A stretch of DNA of 5,225 bases from Bacteroidales bacterium (GTDB lineage: Bacteria > Bacteroidota > Bacteroidia > Bacteroidales > UBA932): contig JAFYIK010000244.1 of assembly GCA_017538685.1 (NCBI GenBank), forward strand, positions 1 through 5,225, written 5' to 3'. Below are positions 1-5,225 of the stretch, piece after piece (positions within the stretch are counted from its first letter, which is position 1; the number at the start of each line of letters is the position of its first letter). The position numbers and the translations under genes were made by a program. The notes beneath the pieces are model-generated. The model worked only from the letters and a program-made list of their open reading frames with translations, was not told where the DNA came from and made no database searches.

Positions 1-16
1 ACAAGCTTGTAATCCC

Positions 17-47
17 TTGGATTTGCTTATTTCATAAGCTATCTTTG
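17..47 (+). promoter_or_regulatory. Bacteroidetes-type promoter of the RhuM-family gene
   Basis: TATCTTTG at 40-47 matches the Bacteroidetes -7 consensus TAnnTTTG. A TTG at 17-19 lies 20 nt upstream, inside the 17-23 nt spacing known for the TTG/TAnnTTTG promoters of this phylum. A second TTTG at 22-25 is only 14 nt away and fits less well. The start of transcription would fall a few bases after 47, giving a leader of about 15 nt before the ATG at 69. Seen directly: the boxes and spacing. Inferred: activity. Confidence 0.55.
25..39. repeat. Perfect 6-bp inverted repeat inside the promoter spacer
   Basis: GCTTAT (25-30) and ATAAGC (34-39) are exact reverse complements separated by TTC. The repeat fills the space just before the -7 box of the RhuM-family gene, a usual place for a repressor operator. 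It could equally be the stem of a weak terminator from a gene left of the window, although the following TATCTTTG is a poor T-tract. Operator function is inference. Confidence 0.3.
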
Positions 48-56
48 TGCAGATAT

Positions 57-63
57 AAAGGTG
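57..63 (+). promoter_or_regulatory. Shine-Dalgarno-like site for the RhuM-family gene
   Basis: AAAGGTG ends 5 nt before the ATG at 69. A purine-rich SD-like site at this spacing supports that start. It differs from secDF at 4434, which has an A-rich leader without an SD, as is usual in Bacteroidota. Confidence 0.5.
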
Positions 64-68
64 ATTGA

Positions 69-1115
69 ATGTCAAAAAAGAAAGAAATAACCATACGTTC
101 AAGTGCGGCGGAATATCTGTCGTACGTTGCATCTATCGGCGATCAGCCACTCAGTGTGGAACTGCGCTATGAAGATGAGAATATCTGGCTTACACAGCGC
201 TTGATGGCGGAGCTATATGACGTTGAAATATCCACCATCAATGAGCACATTACCAAGATATTCAACGATAAGGAATTAGAGCGAGATGCAACTATTCGGA
301 ATTTCCGAATAGTTCAGAAAGAGGGGAATCGTATGGTAAACAGAAGCACTCAGCACTACAATCTACAAATGATTATCGCTGTGGGCTTTAAGGTAAACAA
401 CGAGAGGGCCGTCCAATTCCGCAAATGGGCCAATGGCATTGTTAAGGAATATACCATTAAAGGATGGGTGATGGACGATGAGCGCCTCAAGCAGGGTGGC
501 TTCCTCACGGACAAGTACTTCGATGCACAATTGGAGCGAATTCGGGAAATCCGGATGAGCGAACGACGCTTCTATCAAAAGATTACCGATATCTATGCCA
601 CCTCATTGGATTATGATCCGCAGTCTCCTTCTACCCAACGTTTTTATTCGACAGTTCAGAATAAATTACATTATGCAGTACATGGCCATACTGCCGCAGA
701 ACTGATTGTAGAGAGGGCGAATGCAGAGAAAGAGCACATGGGATTGACGACCTGGGCAGATGCTCCTGGCGGCAAGGTGCGTAAATCAGACGTATCTGTA
801 GCCAAGAATTATCTGAACGAGAACGAGCTGGCGCAATTAAGCCGAATGGTGACAGCTTATCTTGATCTTGCCGAAAGCATGGCTCTACGTCATATCCCAA
901 TGACTATGGAAGACTGGGAAAAGCGTCTGAATGGCTTTCTTACTTTTATGGACCGTGAAGTTCTTGCTGATGCCGGAAAGGTCTCAGCAGAAATGGCAAG
1001 ATTACATGCAGAAACAGAATGGGAAAAGTACAGAATTGTCCAAGACCGTCTTTACCAGAGTGATTTCGACCGTTTTCTTCTTCTGAAAGAAGCCTCTGAG
1101 AAATACGATAAATAA
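69..1115 (+). CDS. rhuM: RhuM-family protein (virulence RhuM family, accessory gene)
   Basis: A complete 348-residue protein that I recognise as the RhuM family, named after a gene in Salmonella pathogenicity island 3; the symbol is a family label, not proof of orthology. The conserved core spans about residues 38-140. It starts with a helix-turn-helix-like stretch (IWLTQRLMAELYDV, then STINEHITKIF, about 39-65), continues through the QKEGNR segment near 83-88, and ends in FRKWANGIVKEYTIKGWVMD (117-136). The second half, about 145-345, is charged and helical with no signal peptide or membrane segment, so a cytosolic protein is expected. The molecular function of the family is unknown. Its members are typical of genomic islands and often lie beside type I restriction-modification or Fic genes; none is visible here, but the left flank is cut off. 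The start is supported by the SD-like site at 57-63 and the promoter at 17-47. Sampled lines run near 37-50% GC against about 55-62% in floA, consistent with horizontal transfer. It converges on the floA operon. Confidence 0.88.
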   Translation: MSKKKEITIRSSAAEYLSYVASIGDQPLSVELRYEDENIWLTQRLMAELYDVEISTINEHITKIFNDKELERDATIRNFRIVQKEGNRMVNRSTQHYNLQMIIAVGFKVNNERAVQFRKWANGIVKEYTIKGWVMDDERLKQGGFLTDKYFDAQLERIREIRMSERRFYQKITDIYATSLDYDPQSPSTQRFYSTVQNKLHYAVHGHTAAELIVERANAEKEHMGLTTWADAPGGKVRKSDVSVAKNYLNENELAQLSRMVTAYLDLAESMALRHIPMTMEDWEKRLNGFLTFMDREVLADAGKVSAEMARLHAETEWEKYRIVQDRLYQSDFDRFLLLKEASEKYDK

Positions 1116-1243
1116 CTGTCCCCGCAGCCACGGCCCAGCGCAAGCGCCAGCTCCGCCGCGCCGTGGAGCAGCCGATGCCCCAACTCCCGCCGCCCGTGGT
1201 CGTCGGCCACTCATGGGGGGAAGAGTTGAAGAGAGGGAAGTAA
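1112..1243 (+). pseudogene. Coding-like open frame, possible 3' relic of a displaced gene
   Basis: Directly after rhuM a frame different from rhuM stays open from the in-frame stop at 1109-1111 to a TAA at 1241-1243. It would encode about 43 residues ending in HSWGEELKRGK. Within 1118-1210 my hand count of A/T bases by codon position in this frame is about 3, 15 and 2, the pattern of real coding sequence in GC-rich DNA. The base composition (about 77% GC at 1141-1200) is far from that of rhuM. No plausible start with a leader exists; the only internal ATG is at 1175. I read it as a possible C-terminal remnant of a gene cut off when rhuM arrived. The same periodicity also fits the complementary frame on the minus strand, so strand is uncertain. 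No family is recognised. Confidence 0.3.
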
Positions 1244-1250
1244 TCTGAAC

Positions 1251-1340
1251 CGTGCATACCTCCCCCGATTTTACCGGAGGTATGTGCGAAAATGGCCGAA
1301 AACGCACATACATCCGGAGAAAAAACCGGAGGTATGCACG
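1251..1340. repeat. 90-bp centre-symmetric nested palindrome of four motif copies
   Basis: Four copies of the motif CCGGAKGTATGYRCG alternate in orientation: minus at 1251-1263 (13 bases, partial at its CCGG end), plus at 1274-1288, minus at 1303-1317 and plus at 1326-1340. All pair around one centre, between 1295 and 1296, with no indels. The outer arms 1251-1263 and 1328-1340 are exact reverse complements over 13 bp. The inner arms 1274-1288 and 1303-1317 match over 14 of 15 bp. Part of the gap between arms can also pair (TTTT at 1269-1272 against the A-run at 1319-1322, with one G-T pair), and the centre is GGCC. Alternative short hairpins (copy 1 with 2, copy 3 with 4) are possible. No T-tract follows, so it is not an ordinary terminator. 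It resembles a REP/BIME-like or MITE-like intergenic element or a multi-site protein target. The family is not identified. Confidence 0.85.
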
Positions 1341-1366
1341 CTAGCGACACCTCAACGAGTCGAATG

Positions 1367-1381
1367 CCGGATGTATGCGCG
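1367..1381 (+). repeat. Fifth copy of the palindrome motif
   Basis: CCGGATGTATGCGCG matches the consensus CCGGAKGTATGYRCG of the neighbouring palindrome, in the same orientation as the copies at 1274 and 1326, 26 nt after the last arm. It has no inverted partner nearby, so the cluster continues past the palindrome as a solitary site. It carries the GATG variant also found in the copy at 1303-1317. Confidence 0.6.
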
Positions 1382-1420
1382 TTGCCCCTACCGTCGACGA
1401 GCAGAATTCGCTAATGATGC

Positions 1421-1448
1421 AAAAGACGACCCCCGCGGGAAGGGCCGT
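1421..1448 (-). terminator. Possible secondary terminator of the floA operon
   Basis: Read on the minus strand, ACGGCCC (1448-1442) can pair with GGGTCGT (1432-1426) through seven pairs including one G-T, around a 9-nt GC-rich loop, followed by CTTTT down to 1421. It lies just beyond the stronger terminator at 1454-1488 and could act as a back-up. On the plus strand the same stem is followed only by TTCTG, so it is a poor terminator for rhuM. Confidence 0.3.
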
Positions 1449-1453
1449 TTCTG

Positions 1454-1488
1454 AAAAAGCCTCCGAGCTGAGGGTTCAGATCGAAGGC
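1454..1488 (-). terminator. Rho-independent terminator of the PD40-nfeD-floA operon
   Basis: On the minus strand GCCTTCGATCTGA (1488-1476) pairs with TCAGCTCGGAGGC (1471-1459): 11 Watson-Crick pairs, one G-T pair and one mismatch, around the 4-nt loop ACCC. TTTTT follows directly (1458-1454). The stem begins 26 nt after the floA stop codon. Stem, tight loop and T-tract together make this a convincing intrinsic terminator for the leftward operon. On the plus strand no T-run follows the stem, so it is one-directional. Confidence 0.85.
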
Positions 1489-1514
1489 CTTATAAAGGAT
1501 AGCAATCGCTACTG

Positions 1515-2465
1515 CTAGTCTTTAGCAATAGTTTCGCGCATCTCGGTATCGGCTTGGATGTTCTTCATCCTGTAATAGTCCATGATACCGAGATTGCCTT
1601 TTCTAAACGCTTCCGCCATCGCGAGCGGCACCTGAGCCTCGGCCTCGATGACCAGGGCGCGCGCTTCCTGCGCCTTCGCCTTCATCTCCTGCTCGAGGGC
1701 GACTGCCATTGCGCGGCGCTCTTCCGCGTGCGCCTGTGCGATGTTCTTGTCCGCATCAGCCTGGTCCATCTGAAGGGCTGCGCCGATGTTCTTGCCCACG
1801 TCGATGTCAGCGATATCAATCGAGAGAATCTCGAAGGCGGTTCCGGCGTCGAGGCCCTTTCCGAGCACGACCTTACTGATCTTGTCCGGATTCTCAAGCA
1901 CTTCCTTGTGTGTCTCCGACGAACCGATCGAGGAAACTATACCTTCGCCGACTCGGGCAAGGACGGTTTCCTCTCCGGCGCCGCCGACCAGCTGCCTGAT
2001 GTTCGCACGCACGGTGACCCTTGCCTTCGCTATCAGCTGGATACCGTCCTTGGCAACTGCCGTGACAGGGGGAGTGTTGATGACCTTGGGGTTGACGGAC
2101 ATCTGGACGGCCTCGAACACGTCGCGGCCTGCGAGGTCGATAGCGGCAGCCATCTTGAAGTCCAGGGGAATGTTCGCCTTATTGGCTGAAATAAGAGCCA
2201 TAACGACCTTGGGGACGTTACCCTTGGCGAGATAGTGCGCTTCCAGTTCGTTCGCCTTGAGGGTCAGACCGGCTTTCGTTCCGGTGATGAGGGCCATCAC
2301 GATGGTGTTGGGGTTGACTCCCCTCCAGCGCATAAGCACGAGATGGATGAGGCTAACCCTTACTCCGGACAGGATTGCCTGGAACCAGAGGGGAACAGGG
2401 AAGAACCAGAGAAGGATTATGAGGGCGATGACGACTATCGCGCCCCAGATGATGATTTGGGTCAT
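1515..2465 (-). CDS. floA: Flotillin-like protein FloA
   Basis: A complete 316-residue FloA/YqfA-type flotillin-like protein, slightly shorter than the 331-residue Bacillus subtilis FloA. FloA is a membrane-anchored scaffold that oligomerises into functional membrane microdomains and influences membrane fluidity, protease activity and secretion (knowledge from Bacillus). A strongly hydrophobic N-terminal segment (about 4-23) is followed by a second apolar stretch (about 27-46), the usual membrane hairpin or anchor. A PHB/SPFH-like region occupies roughly 85-225, including [20 protein letters not shown] near 202-221. An Ala/Glu-rich coiled coil (about 235-290) follows, then the characteristic C-terminal block [20 protein letters not shown] (293-312). 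ATG at 2463-2465 begins 7 nt after the nfeD stop, pointing to translational coupling. It is the last gene of a three-gene operon closed by the terminator at 1454-1488. Confidence 0.96.
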   Translation of the reverse strand: MTQIIIWGAIVVIALIILLWFFPVPLWFQAILSGVRVSLIHLVLMRWRGVNPNTIVMALITGTKAGLTLKANELEAHYLAKGNVPKVVMALISANKANIPLDFKMAAAIDLAGRDVFEAVQMSVNPKVINTPPVTAVAKDGIQLIAKARVTVRANIRQLVGGAGEETVLARVGEGIVSSIGSSETHKEVLENPDKISKVVLGKGLDAGTAFEILSIDIADIDVGKNIGAALQMDQADADKNIAQAHAEERRAMAVALEQEMKAKAQEARALVIEAEAQVPLAMAEAFRKGNLGIMDYYRMKNIQADTEMRETIAKD

Positions 2466-2472
2466 ATGGCTG

Positions 2473-2943
2473 TTATTTAATTGGTTTTACAATCACTTCG
2501 TTGTCTTCGACGGCGATAACCTGCACCTCCACGCCGGGATCCACGAAACTGCCGTCAGCGTTGTGTACTTCGCAGGTGACATTCTCGAATTTCACCTTTC
2601 CGATGGGCACCAGGCGGCTGAGGGTGACGCCTTTGTCGCCCACGGCGACTTTCTCCACCTCGGTGTTGGCCCTGGCGTCGATCTGCTCCTTCTGCTCAAG
2701 CTTTTTCCACGACTTGCTTCGGAGCATCCACACGAAGAGGATGATCACTATCACGGCGACCACGGCGGTGACGAGGCTTCCCGTCTGTGTGCCGGCCTTA
2801 ATAAAGGCATACACGCACGCGCCTACGAAGGAGGCGATGCCGACTATGCCGGCGAAGCCCATTCCGGGCGTCAGCAGGAACTCGATGAGCATCATCAGGA
2901 TGCCAAGGAGCACGAGGGAAATGATGATAAGGGTAGGAGTCAT
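2473..2943 (-). CDS. Short NfeD family protein, FloA partner
   Basis: A complete 156-residue short-form NfeD protein. Three hydrophobic segments lie at about 3-24, 28-49 and 57-75. A charged linker follows, then a C-terminal beta-rich OB-fold domain (about 95-156). This carries the family pattern [20 protein letters not shown] (101-120), a DGSFVDPG turn (130-137) and a [13 protein letters not shown] ending. The long-form N-terminal ClpP-like serine protease domain is absent. Family knowledge: short NfeD proteins are encoded beside flotillin/stomatin-family genes and are thought to help assemble or regulate those membrane complexes. ATG at 2941-2943 lies 1 nt after the stop of the upstream PD40 gene, and the stop lies 7 nt before floA, so all three are surely one transcript. 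No SD-like site is evident; the TAA-T-ATG junction suggests reinitiation. Confidence 0.93.
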   Translation of the reverse strand: MTPTLIIISLVLLGILMMLIEFLLTPGMGFAGIVGIASFVGACVYAFIKAGTQTGSLVTAVVAVIVIILFVWMLRSKSWKKLEQKEQIDARANTEVEKVAVGDKGVTLSRLVPIGKVKFENVTCEVHNADGSFVDPGVEVQVIAVEDNEVIVKPIK

Positions 2944-2944
2944 A

Positions 2945-4303
2945 TTATTCGTCGAATATTATCTTTATTGCCGGGCCATAGGATTTCTTGGTGAAGGGGA
3001 ATGAGCCCTCCACGCCCGTGCCGGCTATCTCACCTTCGCCTTTCGGGGTCAACGAGGCACCGCTCAGGATCAGATCCTCAAGTCGGCTCTTTTCTGCCAA
3101 CACCGCATCCAGCTCGGCCTGCACCGCAGGACGCTCCTCGTCGGTGGCGGCCTCGAGCCGGAGCTTCAGCTCCTGCTCCTTGTCCACCGCCGCCTGGTAC
3201 TGCCCCTGCAGGCCGTCGCCGTGGGCCTCGCCGGGAGCGAGGTCGACATTAGGCGCAAGATCTGCTATCTGTCGGAGGTCCTTAGGCTTGGTCACAGTGC
3301 GGTAGGTGACCTTCTCGGCGTTCTGTATAACATACACATACACCGCCTCTCCTTCCTGGCGGCCCCTGTTGGAGGCGAACACGCTGTACTGGCCGTCGTC
3401 GGTCCGCATAAAGAGGAAGTCGTCGTAAGGCGAATTGAAGGGGAAGCCCATATTCTGCGGCTCGCCCCACTCTCCGAGAGCCTCGTCCCAGTCCGCATAG
3501 AACAGATCATAGCCGCCGAATCCGGGCAGGTTCTTCGAAGCGAAGTACATCCTGTCGCCGTCGTACATAGGATAGATCATATCCAGAGAAGCGTCGCGAT
3601 TGAGGTGGATCTCAGTTTCGTTGCCGGGGTAGTACACCGCCGGCGCGCCGACCACCGGCCTCCACGACTTGTCCGGAAGCGGATAGTAGAGGAAGAAATC
3701 GTCCACGCTCAAAAGCGCGCGCGCGACCACCGTCAGCTCGGGAATCTTCTGTACGTGACTGCGTGCATAGTCGCATTTCCTGCGGTTTTCGGCTATCGCG
3801 GCTTTGAAATCAGGGTCCGTGCATAGCGCCTCCGCTTTCTTGAAGCAATCGTAGGCCTTGGCGAAATAGTACATTCCGCTTAAGTCTTCGCCATTCTGCA
3901 CGAGCTCGTCGATCTCAGCCGCCACCCTGGCTATGCTGTCCTCGCGGGCGATACGTATGCTGTCCGCCAACTTCTGCGCGCGGATTATGCTGTCCTGGCG
4001 CATCATCAGGCTGTCCGCTATGCGGCGGGCTGTATTAACGCTGTCCAGGTAGGCCAGATAAGCCCTTTCGCGCTCGACCAGGGTGTCCCGGGGAACTGCT
4101 TCAACCAGCGTCGTGTCCGTGCCGGGAAGGATAATCAGGGAGGCGTCGGTGACGTACTTTATCCACAGGCTGTCGCGGGCAGAGAGCGGTCCGCGCGGCA
4201 TAGCCTTGATCTTCACACGGGCGGAAGCGGCGGGCAAAAACAGCATAGTCGCCAGCGTGAAGAGCGCAAGCAGCACGACAGATTTTAAGCCCAGACCTTT
4301 CAT
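2945..4303 (-). CDS. Exported PD40 (WD40-like propeller) envelope protein
   Basis: A complete 452-residue protein of uncertain function. Residues 1-28 form a clear signal peptide (KSVVLLALFTLATMLF core, likely cut after ASA at 28); there is no lipobox cysteine, so a soluble or envelope-associated periplasmic protein is expected. Residues about 75-135 are a charged helix with recurring DS(I/L/V) pairs at 87, 97, 104, 114 and 122, probably coiled coil. A TPR-like helical pair follows (about 140-185, AKAYDCFKKAEAL). Residues about 235-325 hold PD40/WD40-like propeller strands typical of Bacteroidetes envelope proteins: MYFASKNLPGFGGYDLFYAD (252-271), GEWGEPQNMG (277-286), SPYDDFLF (291-298) and YSVFASNRG (306-314). 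A second Glu/Ala-rich helix lies at about 370-415. PD40 segments often occur beside OmpA-like peptidoglycan-binding domains, but none is present here. It is the first gene of the operon with nfeD and floA, diverging from secDF. The ATG at 4301-4303 directly precedes the signal peptide. Confidence 0.85.
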   Translation of the reverse strand: MKGLGLKSVVLLALFTLATMLFLPAASARVKIKAMPRGPLSARDSLWIKYVTDASLIILPGTDTTLVEAVPRDTLVERERAYLAYLDSVNTARRIADSLMMRQDSIIRAQKLADSIRIAREDSIARVAAEIDELVQNGEDLSGMYYFAKAYDCFKKAEALCTDPDFKAAIAENRRKCDYARSHVQKIPELTVVARALLSVDDFFLYYPLPDKSWRPVVGAPAVYYPGNETEIHLNRDASLDMIYPMYDGDRMYFASKNLPGFGGYDLFYADWDEALGEWGEPQNMGFPFNSPYDDFLFMRTDDGQYSVFASNRGRQEGEAVYVYVIQNAEKVTYRTVTKPKDLRQIADLAPNVDLAPGEAHGDGLQGQYQAAVDKEQELKLRLEAATDEERPAVQAELDAVLAEKSRLEDLILSGASLTPKGEGEIAGTGVEGSFPFTKKSYGPAIKIIFDE

Positions 4304-4323
4304 ATCCCTATGTGTGTAGATTA

Positions 4324-4331
4324 CAAAAATA
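4324..4331 (-). promoter_or_regulatory. Candidate -7 box for the PD40-nfeD-floA operon
   Basis: On the minus strand TATTTTTG (4331-4324) matches TAnnTTTG and would place the transcript start about 15 nt before the ATG at 4303. No TTG is found at the expected 17-23 nt upstream, so only half of the promoter signature is present. Confidence 0.3.
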
Positions 4332-4394
4332 GCAAATAAGATGATTTGTCCTTTCTTTGTGTGAAATTTTTGTTAAATTTGCGGGCTTATTTGC
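4332..4394. repeat. Perfect 9-bp inverted repeat in the divergent promoter region
   Basis: GCAAATAAG (4332-4340) and CTTATTTGC (4386-4394) are exact reverse complements 45 nt apart in the AT-rich region between the PD40 operon and secDF. One arm abuts the candidate minus-strand -7 box and the other lies 4 nt after the candidate plus-strand -7 box. It could be a paired operator shared by both directions. In AT-rich sequence a chance match is also possible. Confidence 0.35.
4374..4381 (+). promoter_or_regulatory. Candidate -7 box for secDF
   Basis: TAAATTTG matches the Bacteroidetes -7 consensus TAnnTTTG, about 50 nt before the secDF start. The nearest TTG triplets upstream are 14 nt (4357-4359) and 25 nt (4346-4348) away, both outside the preferred 17-23 nt. 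The leader between 4394 and 4433 is A-rich with no SD site, normal for translation in Bacteroidota. Confidence 0.35.
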
Positions 4395-4433
4395 GAACAG
4401 AACAAATTATAATCAAAAATACTACCAAAAATT

Positions 4434-5225
4434 ATGCAAAGTAAAGGCGCAATCAGACTCGTAGCGATTCTCCTCGCCCTTGCCTGCGTATGGCAGCTTT
4501 CCTTCACCGCCGTGACCGGCATTATGGAGAAGAAGGCGGAGAAATATGCGGAGAAGGCTGTGGAGGCTTTCGATCTGACGACAATTGCTGCTGAGGATCA
4601 GGCTTATGCCCTCGATTCCATCAGGAAGCACCAGAGCAGATGGTACACCGATTCCATCTCCTCGGAAAAAGTCTATCTCGGACAAACTTACAAAGATGTT
4701 AAGGCAAAGGAGATAAATCTCGGCCTGGACCTCAAGGGAGGTATGAACGTTATGCTTCAGGTTCAGCTGGAGGACCTCGTGAAGGCCCTCGCAGGTGAGC
4801 ACACCCCTGAGTTCAACAAGGCTGTGGCCCTTGCCAGGGAGCGTTCGGTGAGCAGCCGCGGCGACTTCATCACCCTCTTCGCAGAGGCGTGGAAAGAGGT
4901 CTCGAACGGCCAGAGGCTCGCCCAGATTTTCGGCACATACGAGATGCGTGACCGCATCAAGCCGGACAGCACGGACGACGAAGTCATTTCGGTGATCCGC
5001 GAAGATGCGGAGGCCGCAGTGGCGAACTCCTTCAACGTGCTCCGTAACCGTATCGACCGCTTCGGTGTGGCTTCTCCCTCTATCCAGAGGCTTGGAAACA
5101 CCGGACGCATCCTTATCGAACTCCCGGGTGTGAAAGAGCCTGAGCGTGTGCGTAAACTCCTCCAGGGAACCGCATCGCTCGAGTTCTGGACCACGTTCGA
5201 GAATTCGGAGATCTACCCTTACCTC
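4434..5225 (+). CDS. secDF: Protein translocase subunit SecD/SecDF, N-terminal part (runs off the window)
   Basis: The first 264 codons of SecD, open to the window end without a stop. SecDF is an inner-membrane, proton-driven accessory of the SecYEG translocon that pulls exported proteins out on the periplasmic side. Residues about 6-30 form the first transmembrane helix. The hallmark SecD motif NLGLDLKGGMNVMLQV spans 95-110. A periplasmic domain follows with VLRNRIDRFGVASPSIQRLG (202-221) and RILIELPGV (225-233), both strongly conserved in SecD. The stretch about 31-92 and the helical insert about 120-180 between the motifs are of the kind seen in Bacteroidota, where SecD and SecF are normally fused into one protein of roughly 1000 residues; the fusion itself lies outside the window and is inferred. 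The ATG at 4434 gives a positively charged N-terminus (MQSKGAIR) right before the helix, and the A-rich leader fits. Divergent from the PD40-nfeD-floA operon. Confidence 0.95.
   Translation, partial: MQSKGAIRLVAILLALACVWQLSFTAVTGIMEKKAEKYAEKAVEAFDLTTIAAEDQAYALDSIRKHQSRWYTDSISSEKVYLGQTYKDVKAKEINLGLDLKGGMNVMLQVQLEDLVKALAGEHTPEFNKAVALARERSVSSRGDFITLFAEAWKEVSNGQRLAQIFGTYEMRDRIKPDSTDDEVISVIREDAEAAVANSFNVLRNRIDRFGVASPSIQRLGNTGRILIELPGVKEPERVRKLLQGTASLEFWTTFENSEIYPYL

Noticed and set aside
1..10. Perfect decamer palindrome ACAAGCTTGT at the left edge
   Set aside because: It is short, sits at the window boundary and cannot be placed in a context; chance is a sufficient explanation.
1128..1166. Terminator for rhuM from the CCACGGC/GCCGTGG stem
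   Set aside because: The 7-bp stem has a 25-nt loop and no T-tract follows, so it is likely a by-product of very high GC content.
946..1350. Minus-strand open frames (134 and 103 codons) spanning the palindrome and the rhuM 3' end
   Set aside because: They start in the repeat cluster and run antisense into rhuM, with low-complexity Gly/Arg/Pro translations. They are best explained by the repeat and the GC-rich stretch.
1251..1381. CRISPR array or integron attC site
   Set aside because: The five repeats alternate in orientation and are separated by unequal 8-26 nt gaps, not by uniform spacers of about 30 nt. The attC core motifs (RYYYAAC/GTTRRRY) are not seen.
1554..2235. Overlapping plus-strand open frames opposite floA
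   Set aside because: floA on the minus strand is unmistakable; these are shadows without family similarity or a promoter.
2257..2994. Plus-strand open frame (245 codons) across floA and nfeD
   Set aside because: It is antisense to two well-conserved genes; the His/Asp-rich translation looks like a mirror of membrane-protein codons and not like a protein.
3221..3826. Long plus-strand open frame (201 codons) inside the PD40 gene
   Set aside because: It is antisense to a protein with a signal peptide and clear PD40 motifs. In GC-rich genes such frames arise often, and the translation shows no recognisable domain.
2945..4303. Lipoprotein reading of the PD40 protein
   Set aside because: No cysteine follows the hydrophobic core; the region reads LPAASARV, which fits signal peptidase I cleavage.
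4422..5194. Minus-strand open frames opposite secDF
   Set aside because: They are antisense to the conserved SecD motifs and show no domain of their own.

Overview
The window looks like a piece of a Bacteroidota (most likely Bacteroidales) chromosome, probably from an uncultured or gut lineage. The pointers are a SecD-type translocase start of the kind usually fused as SecDF in this phylum, a short NfeD next to flotillin-like FloA, a PD40-propeller envelope protein of Bacteroidales type, A-rich leaders without Shine-Dalgarno sequences in front of chromosomal genes, and promoter-like TAnnTTTG boxes. This placement is inferred from protein style and promoters; no 16S or marker search was possible.

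Layout. Positions 1-68 hold a good Bacteroidetes-type promoter and a ribosome binding site for a RhuM-family gene (69-1115, +). That gene is visibly lower in GC than the rest and is probably an acquired, accessory gene. Positions 1116-1514 contain no complete gene. They hold a very GC-rich stretch with a coding-like open frame that ends at 1243 (possible relic of another gene), a striking 90-bp centre-symmetric palindrome (1251-1340) built from four copies of a 13-15 bp motif, a fifth copy at 1367-1381, and one strong plus one weaker terminator for the genes arriving from the right on the minus strand.

Positions 1515-4303 (minus strand) form a tight three-gene operon read right to left: an exported PD40 protein with coiled-coil segments (452 aa), a short NfeD (156 aa) starting 1 nt after it, and FloA (316 aa) starting 7 nt after NfeD. 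NfeD and FloA are known partners in flotillin membrane microdomains. The co-transcribed PD40 protein suggests an envelope component linked to that scaffold, which is inference.

Positions 4304-4433 are an AT-rich divergent promoter region with a perfect 9-bp inverted repeat. From 4434 to the window end runs the N-terminal 264 codons of SecD/SecDF, cut off by the window edge. Apart from rhuM and the 1116-1381 region, this is ordinary envelope-biogenesis housekeeping DNA. The most unusual part is the palindromic repeat cluster and the apparent insertion scar beside rhuM.
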